This document shows positions 34,325 to 46,806 of a stretch of 64,000 nucleotides of DNA, one piece after another. How positions within the stretch are numbered: the first letter of the stretch is position 1; each line of letters starts with the position of its first letter. Made by a program: the position numbers and the translations under genes. The notes under the pieces are model-generated. The model worked only from the letters and a program-made list of their open reading frames with translations. It did no database searches and had not been told where the DNA came from. Origin of the DNA: Bisporella sp. PMI_857 (lineage: Eukaryota; Ascomycota; Leotiomycetes; Helotiales; Helotiaceae); NCBI GenBank assembly GCA_021307315.1, contig JAJSPD010000004.1, forward strand, positions 248,001 through 312,000. Direction: 5' to 3'.

Positions 34325-36247
34325 ATGCAGCTCACCAACCCCCATGATGTTCCGGTATACACAATCTCTGGGGCATCTACAGCTCGTCCGCTGCCAGACT
34401 GGCTTGCGCGCAAAAGGAAGCGGAGCTTAAAGAACGATCCGGAGTACTCAAATAGAGTTGAGCTTCTCCAGGATTTCGAATTCGAAGAAGCTAGTAACTG
34501 CATACGAGTGAGCGAGGACGGTGAATGGGCTATGAGCACTGGGACATACAAACCTCAAATTCATACGCACTCACTGCACAACCTTGCACTCTCCTTTTCT
34601 CGACATACTACAGCTCTTAATCACTCCTTCGTCCTTTTGTCCTCGGACTACTCAAAATCGCTGCATTTGCAGACAGACCGCAGACTCGAATTTCATACAC
34701 CTGGTGGTTGTCATTATGAGACTAGGTTGCCACGTTATGGTAGAGATTTGATATACGATAGACGCTCTGCTGAGGCTTTGGTGCCAGCGGCAGGAACAAA
34801 TGCTGAAGAGAGCGGTGAAGTTTACCGTTTGAATCTTGAGATCGGAAGGTTTATGAAGCCCTATCAAGTTGATGTAGGAGTTGATGACCAGCTTGGTGGC
34901 GGAGGTTTACAAGGTGGTGTTAACGCCGGAAGTGTAAACACGGCAGCCCTAGCGGAAGACAGCCATAACCTCTTAGCTTTCGGAACATCAATTGGAACAG
35001 TGGAATTCTGGGATCCTAGGTCGAAAGCGAGAGTAGGAATTTTATCTGGTCAGGAAGGAGAGATTACTGCACTTGATTTTGACAGGTCGGGTCTTTCACT
35101 AGTAACTGGATCTTCTGAGGGCATTGTGCAAATCTTTGATCTTCGAAGACCGGTGCCAATTCTACGGAAAGACCAAGGTTATGGGTATCCAATCAAGACA
35201 TTGATTCATCTAACAACTTCTTCTCAAGAAAAGAAGATCCTTTCGGCAGACAAGCGAATTATCAAATTGTGGGATGAGGCAGATGGCCAAGCATGGACTT
35301 CAGTTGAGCCTGCAGTTGATCTAAACTCAGTCGCCTGGTGCAAGAATAGCGGCATGCTTCTTACGGCCAATGAAGGCAAGCAGCAGCATGCCTTCTTCAT
35401 TCCGCAACTCGGCCCGGCGCCTAAGTGGTGCTCATTCCTGGACAATATGGTTGAAGAAATGGCTGAAGAAGCGCCAACTGAGACATACGATAACTACAAA
35501 TTCTTGACTTTACCAGAGCTGAAACAGCTTAATATGGCCCATTTAGTTGGTACCACCAGCCTCTTGCGGCCATACATGCACGGTTATTTTGTGGCCTCGA
35601 AATTGTACGAGGAAGCTAGATTGATCTCCAATCCGTACATCTTTGAGGAGGAGAGAGCAAAGAGAATCAAGGAGAAGGTTGAGAAGGAGAGGGCTAGTAG
35701 GATTAGAGGCGGAAAGAAAGTCAAGGTTAACCAGAAGCTGGTTGATAAAATGCTCAAGAAACAAGAGAGAAGAGAGAAAGTTGACGAGAGCAAGGGTCTG
35801 TTGGGAGATTCACGTTTCAGCAAGCTCTTCGAGGATGAGGAGTTCGCTATTGATGAGACTAGCAGAGAATTTCAGGCTATCAATCCGAGCACCAAGATTG
35901 GGGAGGCTCACGCACCAAGAGTTGCAAATAGCGATGCTGATTCGAGCGACGAAAGCGAGGACGAGGATGAGATTTTTGGACCGAGGGCCCAGCCAAAGCC
36001 AGAGATGCGTATATCTTCCTCTTCGTATAAGAAATCTGGACATCAACCACGCGATAAAGCATTTGGAGCACGTGTTCAAGGCGCTGGGCGCGTTGATAGG
36101 ACTCGCGGGAATGTGGTTGGCGAAAAGCAGTCTGTATTCATGCCGAGCTCTGGGAAGAAAATAGAAAAGAAAACTGAATTGGTGAGAAAGAGCAGGCGAG
36201 ACGACGGAAGACGAACTGCGAGCAAAAACATGATGAGGACACTATGA
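34325..36247 (+). CDS. ENP2: Ribosome biogenesis protein ENP2/NOL10
   Basis: One ORF without introns. The true start is the ATG at 34325 (MQLTNPHDVPVYTISG); the four codons before it begin with TTG. The protein has 640 residues. It opens with the conserved LTNPHDVPVYTISG and PLPDWLARKRKRSL, then WD-type blades including FEFEEASNCIRVSEDG, RLEFHTPGG, VYRLNLEIGRFM and VEFWDPRSKARVG. A NUC153 motif follows near residue 495 (GDSRFSKLFEDEEFAIDE), and the C-terminus is basic. ENP2 works in the nucleolus with the small-subunit processome on 18S rRNA maturation. Family length is about 640-710, so it is complete. Confidence 0.95.
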   Translation: MQLTNPHDVPVYTISGASTARPLPDWLARKRKRSLKNDPEYSNRVELLQDFEFEEASNCIRVSEDGEWAMSTGTYKPQIHTHSLHNLALSFSRHTTALNHSFVLLSSDYSKSLHLQTDRRLEFHTPGGCHYETRLPRYGRDLIYDRRSAEALVPAAGTNAEESGEVYRLNLEIGRFMKPYQVDVGVDDQLGGGGLQGGVNAGSVNTAALAEDSHNLLAFGTSIGTVEFWDPRSKARVGILSGQEGEITALDFDRSGLSLVTGSSEGIVQIFDLRRPVPILRKDQGYGYPIKTLIHLTTSSQEKKILSADKRIIKLWDEADGQAWTSVEPAVDLNSVAWCKNSGMLLTANEGKQQHAFFIPQLGPAPKWCSFLDNMVEEMAEEAPTETYDNYKFLTLPELKQLNMAHLVGTTSLLRPYMHGYFVASKLYEEARLISNPYIFEEERAKRIKEKVEKERASRIRGGKKVKVNQKLVDKMLKKQERREKVDESKGLLGDSRFSKLFEDEEFAIDETSREFQAINPSTKIGEAHAPRVANSDADSSDESEDEDEIFGPRAQPKPEMRISSSSYKKSGHQPRDKAFGARVQGAGRVDRTRGNVVGEKQSVFMPSSGKKIEKKTELVRKSRRDDGRRTASKNMMRTL

Positions 36248-36382
36248 TGAATGTTCATTATCACCTATACTCCAACACTTGTGCCGAACTCCACATATCC
36301 TAAACCTAAACCATCCTCGCAAATATATCCATGAATCAAAAACGGGGATAAAGCATCACTTCGTAAGAGCCTGCCCAGCAGA

Positions 36383-37094
36383 TTATTTGTCGGTTTGCCG
36401 CGCCCATTTCGACTTCTTCGGGGGCTCAGATAACTCGAAAGACGATATTTTCGTTGAGTTTCCTGTTCTATTTCCCTTTTCAATATCGAAGTCCGTCAAG
36501 CGAGGCGTTGGTGGAATCTCGTCAATTTTCTGCAAGCCCCTGGATGATCTTTTCTGCATAACATCTTTTGGGAAAGTAGACCGTCTCGGCGTTAGAGCTG
36601 TTTTGACCCTCTTCGCCGACCTTCGGATTGTCTTGCGGACTTCCCACGAGCGCTTCTTGGCGATGTACCATAGCACAGACGAGGCGACTGTATCATGTTA
36701 GCATATGTACCTTCATGCGAGGGCTAGTTCACCTACTTCCGAACAGCACTACAACAGAACAAACAACAATTATAGCGATGATACCTTCTCTGGAAATCGT
36801 GAGAGAATTATCGTCATTTCCCTCAGCGCCAGCATCTGAATCTCCGGCAGCCGGTGCAGACCCTACATCGCCCGGTAACGCACCATCACCAGGCTGTAGT
36901 GGCGTAGCGGTAGCCAGCGCATTAAAAAATGAGGAAACTGAGCTAGCAGACATCTCTGGCGTAATAGAAATAAAAGTCGTCGGAAGAGAGCTTGGGGCAG
37001 AAGTTATAGAGCTAGTATCCTGAGCAGAAACGTGGGTAGAAAGTAACAAGCTCAGCAAAGCGCTGAGAACGAATATCCTGTTCATATTGTACAT
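36383..37094 (-). CDS. Single-pass membrane protein with Ser/Thr-rich ectodomain
   Basis: Two exons, 37094-36737 and 36687-36383, over a 49-bp intron (GTAGGT...GCTAAC...TACAG), 220 residues. A signal peptide (MNRIFVLSALLSLLLSTHVSA; the second ATG at 37085 is equally likely) is followed by about 85 residues rich in Ser, Thr, Ala, Gly and Pro, likely O-glycosylated. One membrane helix spans the splice junction (AIIVVCSVVVLFGIASSVLW), then a strongly basic cytosolic tail of about 90 residues (KKRSWEVRKTIRRSAKRVK). The layout resembles fungal wall-stress sensors or other type I membrane proteins, but no known sensor domain (WSC, CFEM) is present. Function unknown. Confidence 0.75.
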
Positions 37095-39497
37095 GGCGTT
37101 CTCATGAGTGATATATGTAAGATGTGAACCAGTGAAACGGCCCGGCGCCAACAGCTACGTAGAGAAAGTGTTATGGCCAGGGGGGTTGGTTTCCGAAGCC
37201 ACAGGTAGGGGAGTGGCAAGCCGCAATGTGATTGAGATGTGATGCGTGGTACGATGGTACCAGATGTGGAAATCTAGCACATTTATGTGAGTTGCCAGCG
37301 CCTACCCTGTGGCCCATAATTGGGTCAGTGGATTTTTGGACTCTGCACCAGAAATATCTTTGAATGTGAAACAGAAAGATGGGCAGGCCAAGCTGCAGGT
37401 CGAGGTGATGAAGCTCGAGTGATTGGTGATTAGATCCCTGTGATGAGTGCCGGCGTCTACAGAGGCTATTTAGGGAGATCTTCATGGTCCAATGGGAGTG
37501 GAAGAATTTAAGGTTGGGTTAGCGAGGGGTTTAGCGAATTATGGGGGTTGAAGACTTCACTTACTGTAGTTTGAACCTGGAAGATTATCTTCTTGTATAC
37601 GGCAGCGATGGTATCCGTTGCGCTGCACTGCAGCCGCAGTTGAAAGAAATCTCGAAACGCGTTATGAATGATTTCTTCGAGAATCTGTAACCAAGGATGT
37701 AGTTATTTGCGCGTCTTCGTCCGTGATGATACTTGACTATGCTCTACGCGCCGGCGATAGATCCTGAGCTATAAAGCACTTGCGACAAGCACTTGGCACT
37801 AAGCGGACCGTTATCTGAACGAATAGACCTTCTGAGATCTGAGGTGGGCAAGGCAGCGGAGGTGGGGTACTTTTCCAACGCCTTAGGCCGACTTGGTTGA
37901 AGAAACGTGATGCCCTGTTGTCCACTTTGGATGCATGTACTTCTCCCACGCCTATGAGCAAGCTTACCAATCTCCACTCTCGCAGGACATAGTGTCACCC
38001 AGCAAGAAAGCTCAAAATTCCCTTAACAGAGCGCTGACTGTCTGTGCGTTGCCGTTTATTGCCGGCTGCAAGTTCAGCCAAGAAAGCAATTGCCGTGGCC
38101 CGAAATGGAACTGGCAAGGGGCTCTCTCACATATTCGATCTACGTCTATAGCTTTTATGTGTACCCCAGAGACGAAAATGCAACAACGGCTGATAAAACG
38201 AAGAGACTAAATCGAGGGTCGATGTATTTGATTTTTGAAAGCAGTGTCACCAGCGTGTTCCTATGAAACAAGATTGCAATTTCCACATTTGGAGTCAATA
38301 TACACTGGATTTGACTTTCAAAACACCAATTCAGGAACCAAAGGTTCGCAATGGTGTATTTCTAGCCTGCATATGAGCCCAATGCCATGTTGAGGTCTGC
38401 TCCTTGTGATTTTGGTGAACTGTGTTATCAGTTCTCGGGAGGTAGATCCTAGTGGTATTTTTGGAGGTCATGGATTAAGTGAAATATGGCACAAGGCTGC
38501 CTTGATGGTGATAGATTGTCGCTGGACAGGCCCAAAGTCCATGGGCCTCACTGATCCGTCGAGTCCTAATTTATCGATCCCAGATTGTCTCAGCTACCAT
38601 GCGAAGGCCATTGGTAGCCGTCCCTATTTATCATAAGTATTTTCTAGCGATTGGCGTTTCTATTTCCATCCTAAGAGGCCATTTCTATGTTGGAGTGACC
38701 GCGGCATGGTTTATGCCCCCCTGATCAGAGCAACTCCTGCCCTCATCTTCGGAGGAAGAATATCTAAAACAACGGTACGACCTCAACTTGTAATTATGCC
38801 AGCTACGACGAAGGATCAAGGTAAGCAACCAATGCTGTCGACTCTAATTGCTGTCCGATACTTAGGCTCCCCATATGTCTTGAGAGTATTTAGCTAATTT
38901 GTCCACAGTCACAAGGCATCCGAACGGCATTAAGTGTGCCTAAGGTGTGACATGAGCAAAATCCCGGGGGGGGCCGTGAGTATGATTGTGGTGGAATTTC
39001 TCATCATTTTTCTACTTCTATAATTGCTGCAAAAGTTGTTAGCCTTCCTCTCTCGTCGAGAGTTCTTACTGATGAGACTGCGGATATCATCTGAGCCAAG
39101 AGGCGATTTGGGGTTATCCCTTTCATGAGTGCCAACTTGTCCTCTGCTAAAGATATAGTACTATGTTATGTTTATCTTAATTGTATCCTTAAATCGTATA
39201 ATTTGGCATGGAGCTGCTAGAAGGTGTGTACGTAAGAGGAGGTGTCGTGCCTACCAAGTTGAGCTATCTACATCCAAGCACTTGCACTTATCACCACATC
39301 ACAATCTATCTCCAACTTGTCCTTTTTCAAGTCTTATCAATCGTTAAGTCTCCTTGTAAATTCATATACCTCTGTATTGTACAGTTGCATACGACGCCAT
39401 CTCTACGAATTAGCAGCAGTGAGGCACAGTCAACACTGGGCGTCGTACTTGGCATGTCTTAACCAGTATCGGCAATCTTTCATCGCTGCTTCACATA
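37095..39497. other. Divergent intergenic region
   Basis: About 2.4 kb between divergent genes, with no gene I can support. It contains an eight-G run near 38966 and a few open stretches (37171-37485 minus, 38406-38636 plus) without recognisable content. Confidence 0.55.
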
Positions 39498-42400
39498 ATG
39501 GCCCAACCGTATAACATGCCACCAGATTCTCTGGATGAAAACATCTTTACCCAGTTTGTGTCACCTGACCGAGGCCCTGATGACGACGGATATGCTCACC
39601 CACCGTCACATCAACTAGAATTCGATGGTGATGACCTGCTAGAGAATCAAAGTGGTAACAATGCACCATCCATCATTCCGCAACACTGGAATGTTGGAAA
39701 GGACAGCGTTCAGTCTCGAGTAGCAGAAACACCATTTCAGAGCTTCGCCTCAGATACGGAGATGCCGAATACTTTGGTTGAAGGGCATGACACCCTTCAT
39801 TCAATGGTGGAAGAAACCCAATTTATAGAACTCGAACGAGAAGCAGAAAATACGGATCATAGCCAAGGAGCTGTTGAGTTATCCCCAAATTCCCAAAGAC
39901 TGATTGAGTCTGCTCGTCCCCCTTCTGTTGTTAAAGCTAAAGTCGCGCCCGTACGCAATTTTACTTTTCCCCGGCCAGAAGATCCAATTAAGGGTTTGGG
40001 GGAGGGGTTCTTATTTAGGAAGGCTAAGAGGCCTGGGACCTTTACTCGTCTTCCTTCAAACAACTCAGTTGATAGCGCAGAGGAGGAGAGAACAAAATGC
40101 CAGGTGGTTCACCAGTCTTCTCGGCAAATCAAATTCTCTGGCAAGTAATATATTAGTTCATTCTTACTCCATGTCTATGCTTATAATTCTGTAGATGAGC
40201 CGTTGGTTTCACTACCAAAAGACGTTGTTACTATCAAAGAGAGGCTCAATTCGAATCTTCCAGCCCCCTCGACGCCACTTGACAAAACATTGCATGCTGA
40301 GCTTTTGGAGGCAAATAATTCATGCGAGCAAGATGTGTGTGTTAGCGAAACCACGAGGAAAGAACTCACTAAGCCTGCACAGTTTACAATTGCTCATCAA
40401 GAGGTGCCTCCTATTTCCCAGAGAGTAGCATCGGAGCCTATGGCCAAGGCGTCAACATTATCACCGAGACATAATATTTCACCACGTATTAAGGAAGACA
40501 TGCCCAACTTATCGGGGGTGCGACAACAAAAGAATAATGCAGACGTTCAAGAACAGCAGACCTATATTTCCTGCTGTCAACAGACTAAGAATGCGCCTAC
40601 CCAGCAGCTACCTCATCTGACTCCCAATAATATCCGGCCACTGGATATAGGAAACCCCATCCCCTCACATAGACAGCCGGCTTTGGTGCCAGATAAGAAC
40701 CTACCCGTGCCAAACCAAAACACTCATTCTGCCGGGACTGCCCCGTTTCAATACAACAAGCAGAATTATCGATGCCACTCGCACATCGCTAGTCGTCCTA
40801 TCGCAGGAGTAGCACATGTAGGCATTAGCAGGAAATTGAGTGGCGGGTATGTGAATACTAGTCAGAAACATTCCAATCTGACAAACTTCCAGGTATAGGA
40901 AAAATGGACTTACCAAACCGTTCCCGGATATGTTTCCGAATTCAAGATCTAGCTGCCAATCGCATGGGCGTAGTAAGTTTCAATCACATGAAATAGTAGC
41001 GGAATTTATACCTCAGGGTGACATTAGATCAGCCTCCGACTTATCCTCGAGAAACACTTCAAATCTAGATAGGGGCTGCATGACTTTTAAAGGACCGATG
41101 CACAACGAAACTACAAAGCTGGGAAAGAACGAAAAACCCAATTCTCGTTCAACGGACGTTTCCCATGTGCAGGAGACTACTACAGTTGATGGAAATTCTC
41201 TGGTTCAGCATAATTTGTACGGAGAGACAGCTAAGCAAGAACGAGAGGCGCTAGTTATCAAAGAGCCTCTTCGTTACTCTGGATCTGCTAACCAGGTCTC
41301 GAGTATGCACTATGAAAAGGACGGGCAACGCTCGCAAGAGCAGCTGCAAGACGGGATTTCTCCAGTACTTGAGCCTGTACCTATCTCGCAAGCCCCACTC
41401 ACTCAGCGGGCAATTGAGAATGGAGAACTCCAGTGCGAAAAGTATTCCCATTCTCGTGACGGTGTCGAAGAGGAAACCACTGTAGTCAGCCAATGCCCAA
41501 AAAATATACATTCAATTCAAATTGCTCAATGCGACTTGTCAATTCCTCCAGATTCATATCTAGTTGCATCTTCATCTCGTCCGCCATCGCGACGTGGTAA
41601 TCATGGCAAGCCTGCACATTTCGAGAATTCGACAAAGATAAAAAAATCGAAGACTAACCACCGTGTTCACGACCGATCAGGTCCATTTGTTGACCCACTT
41701 CTTCGATATCATGAAGCTCCTTCCATTGCCACAGCATATCGAAATTTTCTCCAAGCCGGGCAAACCTTCCAAGCACAGATCGCCGCTTATGAGCAGCAAA
41801 CCCAGCTTATAGAGCAACAGAAGGAACAGATTGAGATTCTCCAGTTGTCCAGCACAGAATCCTTGGCAAAGATCGAGGCTCTAGAAGAGGATAAACGAAG
41901 TCTAAAATTAAAGATCACAAAGTATCAGGATATGCATGCAAAATACAGGAACCACATTAGCGAGGTTCGCAATTACCAAGAACAACTCAAGCAGGAAGCT
42001 GCAGAGATCAGGAAGGAAACAAATTCATTGAAAGAAGAAGCCATGAATGAAGCCGACAGGCAATGCAAATTGAGCTCAGAGTTTACAGCAAAGCTAAAGA
42101 TAGAAATTAGAAGCATCAAGGACAAGTCTCTCCAAGTTAATAAGGAACTTGAAGCGGAGATTAAGAACTGTAAGTACCATGCATACCCTTTATACCCCAT
42201 CACTCATGCTTACGCATTCAAGTAAAATCGAGAAATTTAATTCTTCAGGAAGATATCAATGCGAGATTAAGAGAGCTCAGTCGTGAGCGACATAATACGG
42301 AACAGCTCCAGGAGCGAATGAGCGCACAAACAGCTACATATAAGGAGCTTGATGAGGCTATCAGGAGTGTCCCTACACACACAGCGGAAGTATTGAAGAG

Positions 42401-45272
42401 AGATGGATTTCTTGATATTTTCAGTAATTCTGAAGGCCGCACCCATGAAAAGCAGGTCTCTTCCAAACCTTTCTATGGCGTATACTGACTTTACGAAGGC
42501 TAGAGGAAATTATGACGCTTATCCGAAGCCTCGAGAAGAGCGATCAGGACACTTTTCCAGAGCTGGTAAAAATTGTGAAGGATTCATGTGCAAGGTCTGC
42601 AAATGTTCCCAAATAGGATAAGCTTCAGACTGATTGCTGTGATGCTTAGAATCGAAGAGAAGCTACCAGCGTTCAATAGCAATTACACTGCTCAGCAGGA
42701 TTTCTATTCTAGGGAATTCGAGGAACTTAAGAATAGGATTACCCAAATCGGTTTCGACCATGAACTACATGATCACCTCAACATTCGAATCATGGAATTA
42801 AGAGAGTCAAACGCAACTTTGACAGCCACTTTAGTTGCCAAGCAAAGCGAGTCGCAGGGCATGACAAGCCGAATCAATCAGCTAGAACACGATGTTGCCA
42901 ACTATCGTGATCAGCTTATAGCAAAATCAGACGAGTTGACGGCATTTATGGCCATACCCAAGGAGGACGTTGTGCTTCAAAGCAAAATCAAAGACTTGGA
43001 GAACCTAAACGTTAGGCTACAGAACCAAGCCAACAATGCAGATCAAGAATCCCTTCATGTACGAGATGAGGTAAGATCACTTCAGAAAAGTTTGTCTCTT
43101 TCCCAGGACCACATCCGTGAGCTGGAGGAGAAGGTTATGAATGCACAGTCATCTTTGAATTATGCAGCAGAAGAGAAGAAGCAGTATCTTGCCAATGCTA
43201 TAACGGATATTCAGAATGCTAAGTATGAAACCGCCAAAGAGTTCGCTGAAAAATTGAAAGAGGAGCATGCACAGCATGAGGCATTGAGAGGAAATCTGGA
43301 CCAAGCTCTAGTCGATGCAGAAACTAAACTCAAAGGTGTCAAAGAACAGCTACGAAGCACTGAGGAGGATGGCATAAAATCTACAAACGAGATCAATCAG
43401 CTCCATACTGACATCTCATCATTCAAAGAGACAATCAACGAACAAGCTGCGCACATTGAACAGCTGTGTCAGAGACCTACACGCCAAGAATTTGAGAACG
43501 CTATCTTCGCATACATGGAACAGCTCAATCAACAAGGCGCGGAAATCAAGCATTTAGAGGAGCAGATACCCACTCAGGAGGAGCTGAATGCTAGAGAACG
43601 CGAATTGCAGTCTGCTCGCAGTGATATTGCAAAACTTCAGAACGACATTGAGGCTTTTCGAAATGCAGACGTCCAGAAGCTTGATTCTATTGTCCAGAAT
43701 CATAAAGATATTGAAGAGCGCCTCCAGCGGCTAGATGCACTTGAGATCGAGAACCAAGCTTTAATTAATCAGAAAGACGCGTTAGAGAGAGAAAACAGCA
43801 CACTAGAAGGCGAAAACCAGCTATTGCAAAGTAAAAATGAAGGCTTGGTGAAGTATATTAACGAACCTGGTCTTCATGGTCATAAAGCGTTACTAGATGA
43901 TTCTGCGTCTGCTATTCCAATAAAGACACCAACGAAGATTGCCTCTTCTGTGATAAACAAAGGCCCAGGAGATGCTACTAGATCAGTAGAATGGACCAAA
44001 ATGGATGGGGGTGCTCCCGATACTCAAGCTACACTTACACTTACAACTATAGACACCAACCCGGTACATCCCACACCGGAGGAGGTTTTACAAACAATGT
44101 TGGATCATCCACATACAACTGTGGGCACTCTGCAATGGAATTCGCAGCCAGCAATTCAGAGTGTTGGTTCAGCAGCGACGCCTTCCTTAACATCCCTCCC
44201 ATTTCCTCAAATTGTTGCTGGACTTACTCCTGGTGCGGCTTGGCGGAGTTCAGAGGCGGGCAGCCAGTCATCAACTGCTTCAGCACAAAGATCACTTAAA
44301 CCTGCTAATCGAAGACGTAGTAATCTGGCTACTCAATTCCTAGCCAGTGGCCAAACTAATGTCTCCCGTTCTTCTAGGGTAACTACATCAACGGTGAGTA
44401 GGACGACTCACCACACGCATGAGACAGTCCTCGCTGTCGAACCTCTCAAGGAGAATTCAAAATCCCCAACCCGGCAGTCGCATGGCGGTATCGATTCTAG
44501 TCCGCTGAGTGAGCTCGATCCAGACCTCCTTAAGAATTTGGAGGCGCAGAAGAACTACAAGCAAAGGGGGAGCGGGTGTTTGTCTATGACAAATGCAGAA
44601 TTGGACAATATGCCAAAGAAAACCCGTGTCTCTTTGTCCAGATATGTGGCCACCCCTCATCACACCGAGATATATTCCGATAAAGCAGATGAGGCAGGAT
44701 TTAACAATACCTATAACCTTAGAAAGAGTGGTGTTCCTTCTCAGAAGAAGGATGCTACCGTGGAGCAGGCGATTACCACTCACCATAAGAACAGCCAACC
44801 TAAGCAATTGAAAAGTGCTATGAAGAAAACCAACTATGTCACCCTGTCAAACACTGAAACTCAGGACACTACAGCGATAGATCAAGGCAGACCATCTATC
44901 TCCAGTCGGAACCATGTCTTCCAAGAAATGTCGGCCGGCCGTGGAGTTAACAAGACAATTGCTCAGTCAACTTCTAGTGCGGGAATGCATAGTGTCGCGG
45001 GCATAAAAGGCGCTGTTGCTGGAACCAACCTAGCTTCTAGGAATTCTGGGCGTCGAAGATCCAGTCTCCAACCTTCTGCAGACCAAAGCACCTTTGAGGA
45101 GCTACAGAAATCCCCACTCATGCCAGCCCCGAAGCGCAATGAGAAGAAGAGGAAGGCGCCTGATGAGCTCAGAAATCGAAGTCTCTCGTCAAGTAGCTTG
45201 AAATCCCTAAGAACGTCCTATACTTCTGCCTCCTTGAGAACAATCATTCCTAACTCCGAGGAGAAGAGTTAA
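39498..45272 (+). CDS. Giant coiled-coil protein of unknown function
   Basis: Six exons: 39498-40140, 40195-40846, 40893-42169, 42223-42451, 42499-42594 and 42650-45272, giving 1,839 residues with all phases consistent. Introns 1 and 4 need GC donors (GCAAGT and GCAGGT); intron 5 has a weak GTCTGC. Residues 1-650 are low-complexity, with an acidic start and many SP/TP sites. A first coiled coil starts about residue 700 (QLIEQQKEQIEILQLSS) and continues with short breaks to about 1,390. The rest is disordered and basic, with phospho-site-rich patches such as SPTRQSHGG, a PKQLKSAMKKT motif near 1,700 and KRNEKKRKAPDEL near the end. The mix of coiled coil and basic Ser/Thr-Pro tail recalls mitotic or chromosome-axis proteins, but nothing identifies it. 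Neighbours give no clue. Confidence 0.75.
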
Positions 45273-45732
45273 ACTCGTCCGAGTCCAAATTGCTTTATGC
45301 TGTTATGTCAATAGTAATTGATCGACATCGCTGACTTCTGCATATACTACACGTCATTTAAGCTGGCTCTGTACTAATTTGCCTTACCAGGTGTGGATGT
45401 TGAGGATACTTCGCAGGTGTTTGCTACGAAAAGAAAAGGAAAAAAAAATTGATATAAAGAATTAGGTGGGGAGAATCTTGCTTCAAAATTCTTCAACATT
45501 GTGCACTTAGAATTCCTATACCGCCGGTTGTATGTAACAAGACTGGAGATTTGCTTGTGATATACTTTTATTCTCCAATCAATCCCTCTCTCTTAACGCC
45601 ATATCATGCACTTGTATACAGATTGTATCCATTATTATACACGCTGAATACCACACTAGCATAACTGATTGAGCATTCATGTTGTTGCCACCTTCCATTC
45701 TCTATGCGCCTTTGGGAGATCGTATCCAAGGA
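45273..45732. other. Convergent 3' spacer
   Basis: 460 bp between the convergent coiled-coil gene and the mitoribosomal gene; AT-rich with an eight-A run near 45442. Nothing else seen. Confidence 0.6.
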
Positions 45733-46154
45733 CTATCGCCCTCCACGCTTCTGCTCGAGGAAAAGAACCTTCTTGCGCACTGTTAAAATCAGTTAGCCTC
45801 TACTCGTAAGAACGTCTTCTCCTTCCCTTGTCATCTCGTATGACTTCGTATCTCCATCTCTCAATCTCCATCCAAGCCATTCAGAAATGCTTCGTCCGCC
45901 ATATTCTTCAAAAGCATAAACAACGAAAAAAAGGCACACACCGACAGGATCATATTTCAGCATGCTGAGCGGGCGGTGGGTTCGCGGGCGCGTCATGGTC
46001 TTGTAGTACCCTGTGAGCGCCATAGAGATGAGGCGAACGGCGATCGTGCGGGATTTGGCTGGACCTTTGTTAGAATATGCTTTATATTGAGGGCGTAGGG
46101 TGCGGAGGAGTAAGAGAGGAAGGCGAAGATGGGAATGTTACCTTTTTTTGCCAT
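45733..46154 (-). CDS. MRPL39: Mitochondrial ribosomal protein bL33m
   Basis: Three exons: 46154-46142 (13 nt), 46064-45942 and 45779-45733, giving only 60 residues, too short and split to appear as a single ORF. The protein reads [18 protein letters not shown], then [18 protein letters not shown], then [14 protein letters not shown], the layout of bacterial-type L33 in the large mitochondrial subunit (yeast MRPL39). Phases agree at both introns (77 and 162 bp), each with GT-AG ends, and the first with a TCTAAC branch site. No zinc-binding cysteines, as expected for fungal bL33m. Similarity to yeast Mrpl39 is strong enough to be confident. Confidence 0.93.
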
Positions 46155-46806
46155 GTTTAGGCTAGAAATTGGTCAAGGGGAAGGAAGCTGTACTGCGCTG
46201 GTGGGAAAATAATTGGAGTGAGGTTTAAATTGTTGGTGCCTGAGGCTTAAAACCTGGCGGATATGAAAACATCACGTAACTAAAACAGAAGTGACTCGAT
46301 ATGGAAATTTGAACCTTGTTCATTTTCTTTTCTAGAGTGTTGTGATCAGATATTGTGTCTATTTATTTGATGGCGAGGTCTAGCATATTAGTTTTGCTTT
46401 GCCTCTGCGATCTATTTTCATATGAGAAAATATAAGGAATTGGTGAAAGATTGACGGAGGCTTCAAGTGATGCGGTGAGCTCTTGATCAGAGCAATGCGA
46501 TTCTTTGATTACTGTACATATTCGATTACTTCATCAAGATGCCCCAAGCATCCTCCTAGTCGTACACGTACTGAGAGCGCGTACTCATACAAGCTGGCTG
46601 ATTAAACCGTTATCCATCATCCATTATCATTATCCATTCCATGCTTTCCACCACGACTACGTCGTCCTTTCCACAAGCCAAATAGATAAGTTCTTCAATT
46701 TGACCCATGTCCATACGACGGCAATAGCTATACACTGAGCCATGATGAACGTCATGATCCTCCTCCAATACTCTATTAATCCAATAACGGCCAGCAGCAC
46801 AAGCAG
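46155..46806. other. Intergenic region
   Basis: 652 bp holding the MRPL39 promoter and the NOT4 3' UTR. Nothing else seen. Confidence 0.6.

Noticed and set aside
42588..42649. Upstream extension of the 894-codon ORF as an independent gene start
   Set aside because: The first codons lie in an intron; the acceptor at 42649 joins this ORF in phase to the previous exon.
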